A DNA stretch of 5,176 bases, taken from contig NZ_JAAVGY010000037.1 in the NCBI RefSeq assembly GCF_014799995.1, forward strand, positions 1 through 5,176, in the 5' to 3' direction. Shown here piece by piece: positions 5,036-5,176 of this stretch (the first letter of the stretch is position 1; each line of letters opens with the position of its first letter). The notes below the pieces were generated by a model, which worked only from the letters and a program-made list of their open reading frames with translations, searched no databases and was not told the DNA's origin. The translations under genes were made by a program, and so were the position numbers. Origin of the DNA: Helicobacter sp. Lineage in GTDB: Bacteria > Campylobacterota > Campylobacteria > Campylobacterales > Helicobacteraceae.

Positions 5036-5176
5036 TAACTATATTTATTGAACTAGAACTATATGAATTATATTCAATCAACTTATCAAAACAGAGCGAT
5101 TGATTGATAATCTCGACAAAAAATACAGAAAAATATATTGCTTTATTTCTTTATATATGATATAGTCTTTATATGG
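5036..5176. other. AT-rich region after the iterons, possible unwinding element and promoter
   Basis: No gene is seen. The stretch is strongly A+T-rich, as expected for the duplex-unwinding part of an iteron origin. TCAATCA (5074-5080) and TGATTGA (5101-5107) are inverted around a 20-base loop. TGATTGATAATC (5101-5112) is the reverse complement of 3934-3945. TTGCTT (5138-5143) and TATAGT (5161-5166), separated by 17 bases, could be a promoter reading rightward out of the window, perhaps for a replication gene. That promoter is weak at -35. Confidence 0.4.

Noticed and set aside
5083..5091. DnaA box TTATCAAAA near the iterons
   Set aside because: It matches the TTATCCACA consensus at only 7 of 9 positions in AT-rich DNA, too weak to call.
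4870..5103. Open frame of 77 residues on the plus strand
   Set aside because: It translates the direct repeat and the iterons. The left copy of the repeat carries a one-base length change that breaks this frame, and no ribosome binding site precedes it.

Overview
The window looks like part of a small mobilizable plasmid, or a plasmid-like integrative element, from a low-to-mid G+C Firmicute. A gut Clostridia/Lachnospiraceae-type host is the most likely source. This rests on strong AGGAGG-type ribosome binding sites, TTGACA/TATAAT promoters, AT-rich intergenic DNA, and the style of the MobC, relaxase and YefM-YoeB proteins. All five convincing genes are on the + strand. No type IV secretion gene, coupling protein, integrase, transposase or replication initiator is visible.

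Layout. (1) Positions 1-587 are non-coding and densely structured. They hold swapped short repeats containing a CATCCT core, two abutting large hairpins (172-252), a 73-74 bp tandem repeat array (316-492), a probable promoter and a hairpin just ahead of the first ribosome binding site. Upstream of mobilization genes, this is the best candidate for the origin of transfer. (2) Positions 588-2725 hold a two-gene mobilization operon, a MobC-type accessory protein overlapping a 557-residue MOBP-like relaxase, closed by a hairpin terminator. (3) Positions 2785-2933 are an AT-rich stretch with a perfect 20 bp palindrome and helically phased TGTAWT motifs. It leads into a gene (2934-3749) for a ribbon-helix-helix plus coiled-coil protein, an arrangement resembling single-protein plasmid partition systems. 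(4) Positions 3997-4718 hold a yefM-yoeB toxin-antitoxin operon with a consensus promoter and a strong terminator. A 62-63 bp near-identical direct repeat brackets it (3804-3865 and 4867-4929). (5) Positions 4946-5035 hold four tandem 22-23 bp iterons (core TATGCCATA) followed by AT-rich DNA, a probable iteron-type replication origin. Its initiator gene would lie beyond the right edge.

The parts make a coherent plasmid maintenance-and-spread kit. MobC and the relaxase would nick and pilot the DNA, borrowing a helper's conjugation channel. The coiled-coil DNA-binding protein may segregate or organise the plasmid. YefM-YoeB would punish loss, and the iterons would drive and control replication. 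The genes are recognised from sequence motifs. The functions of oriT, the centromere-like region and the origin are inferred from architecture and position.
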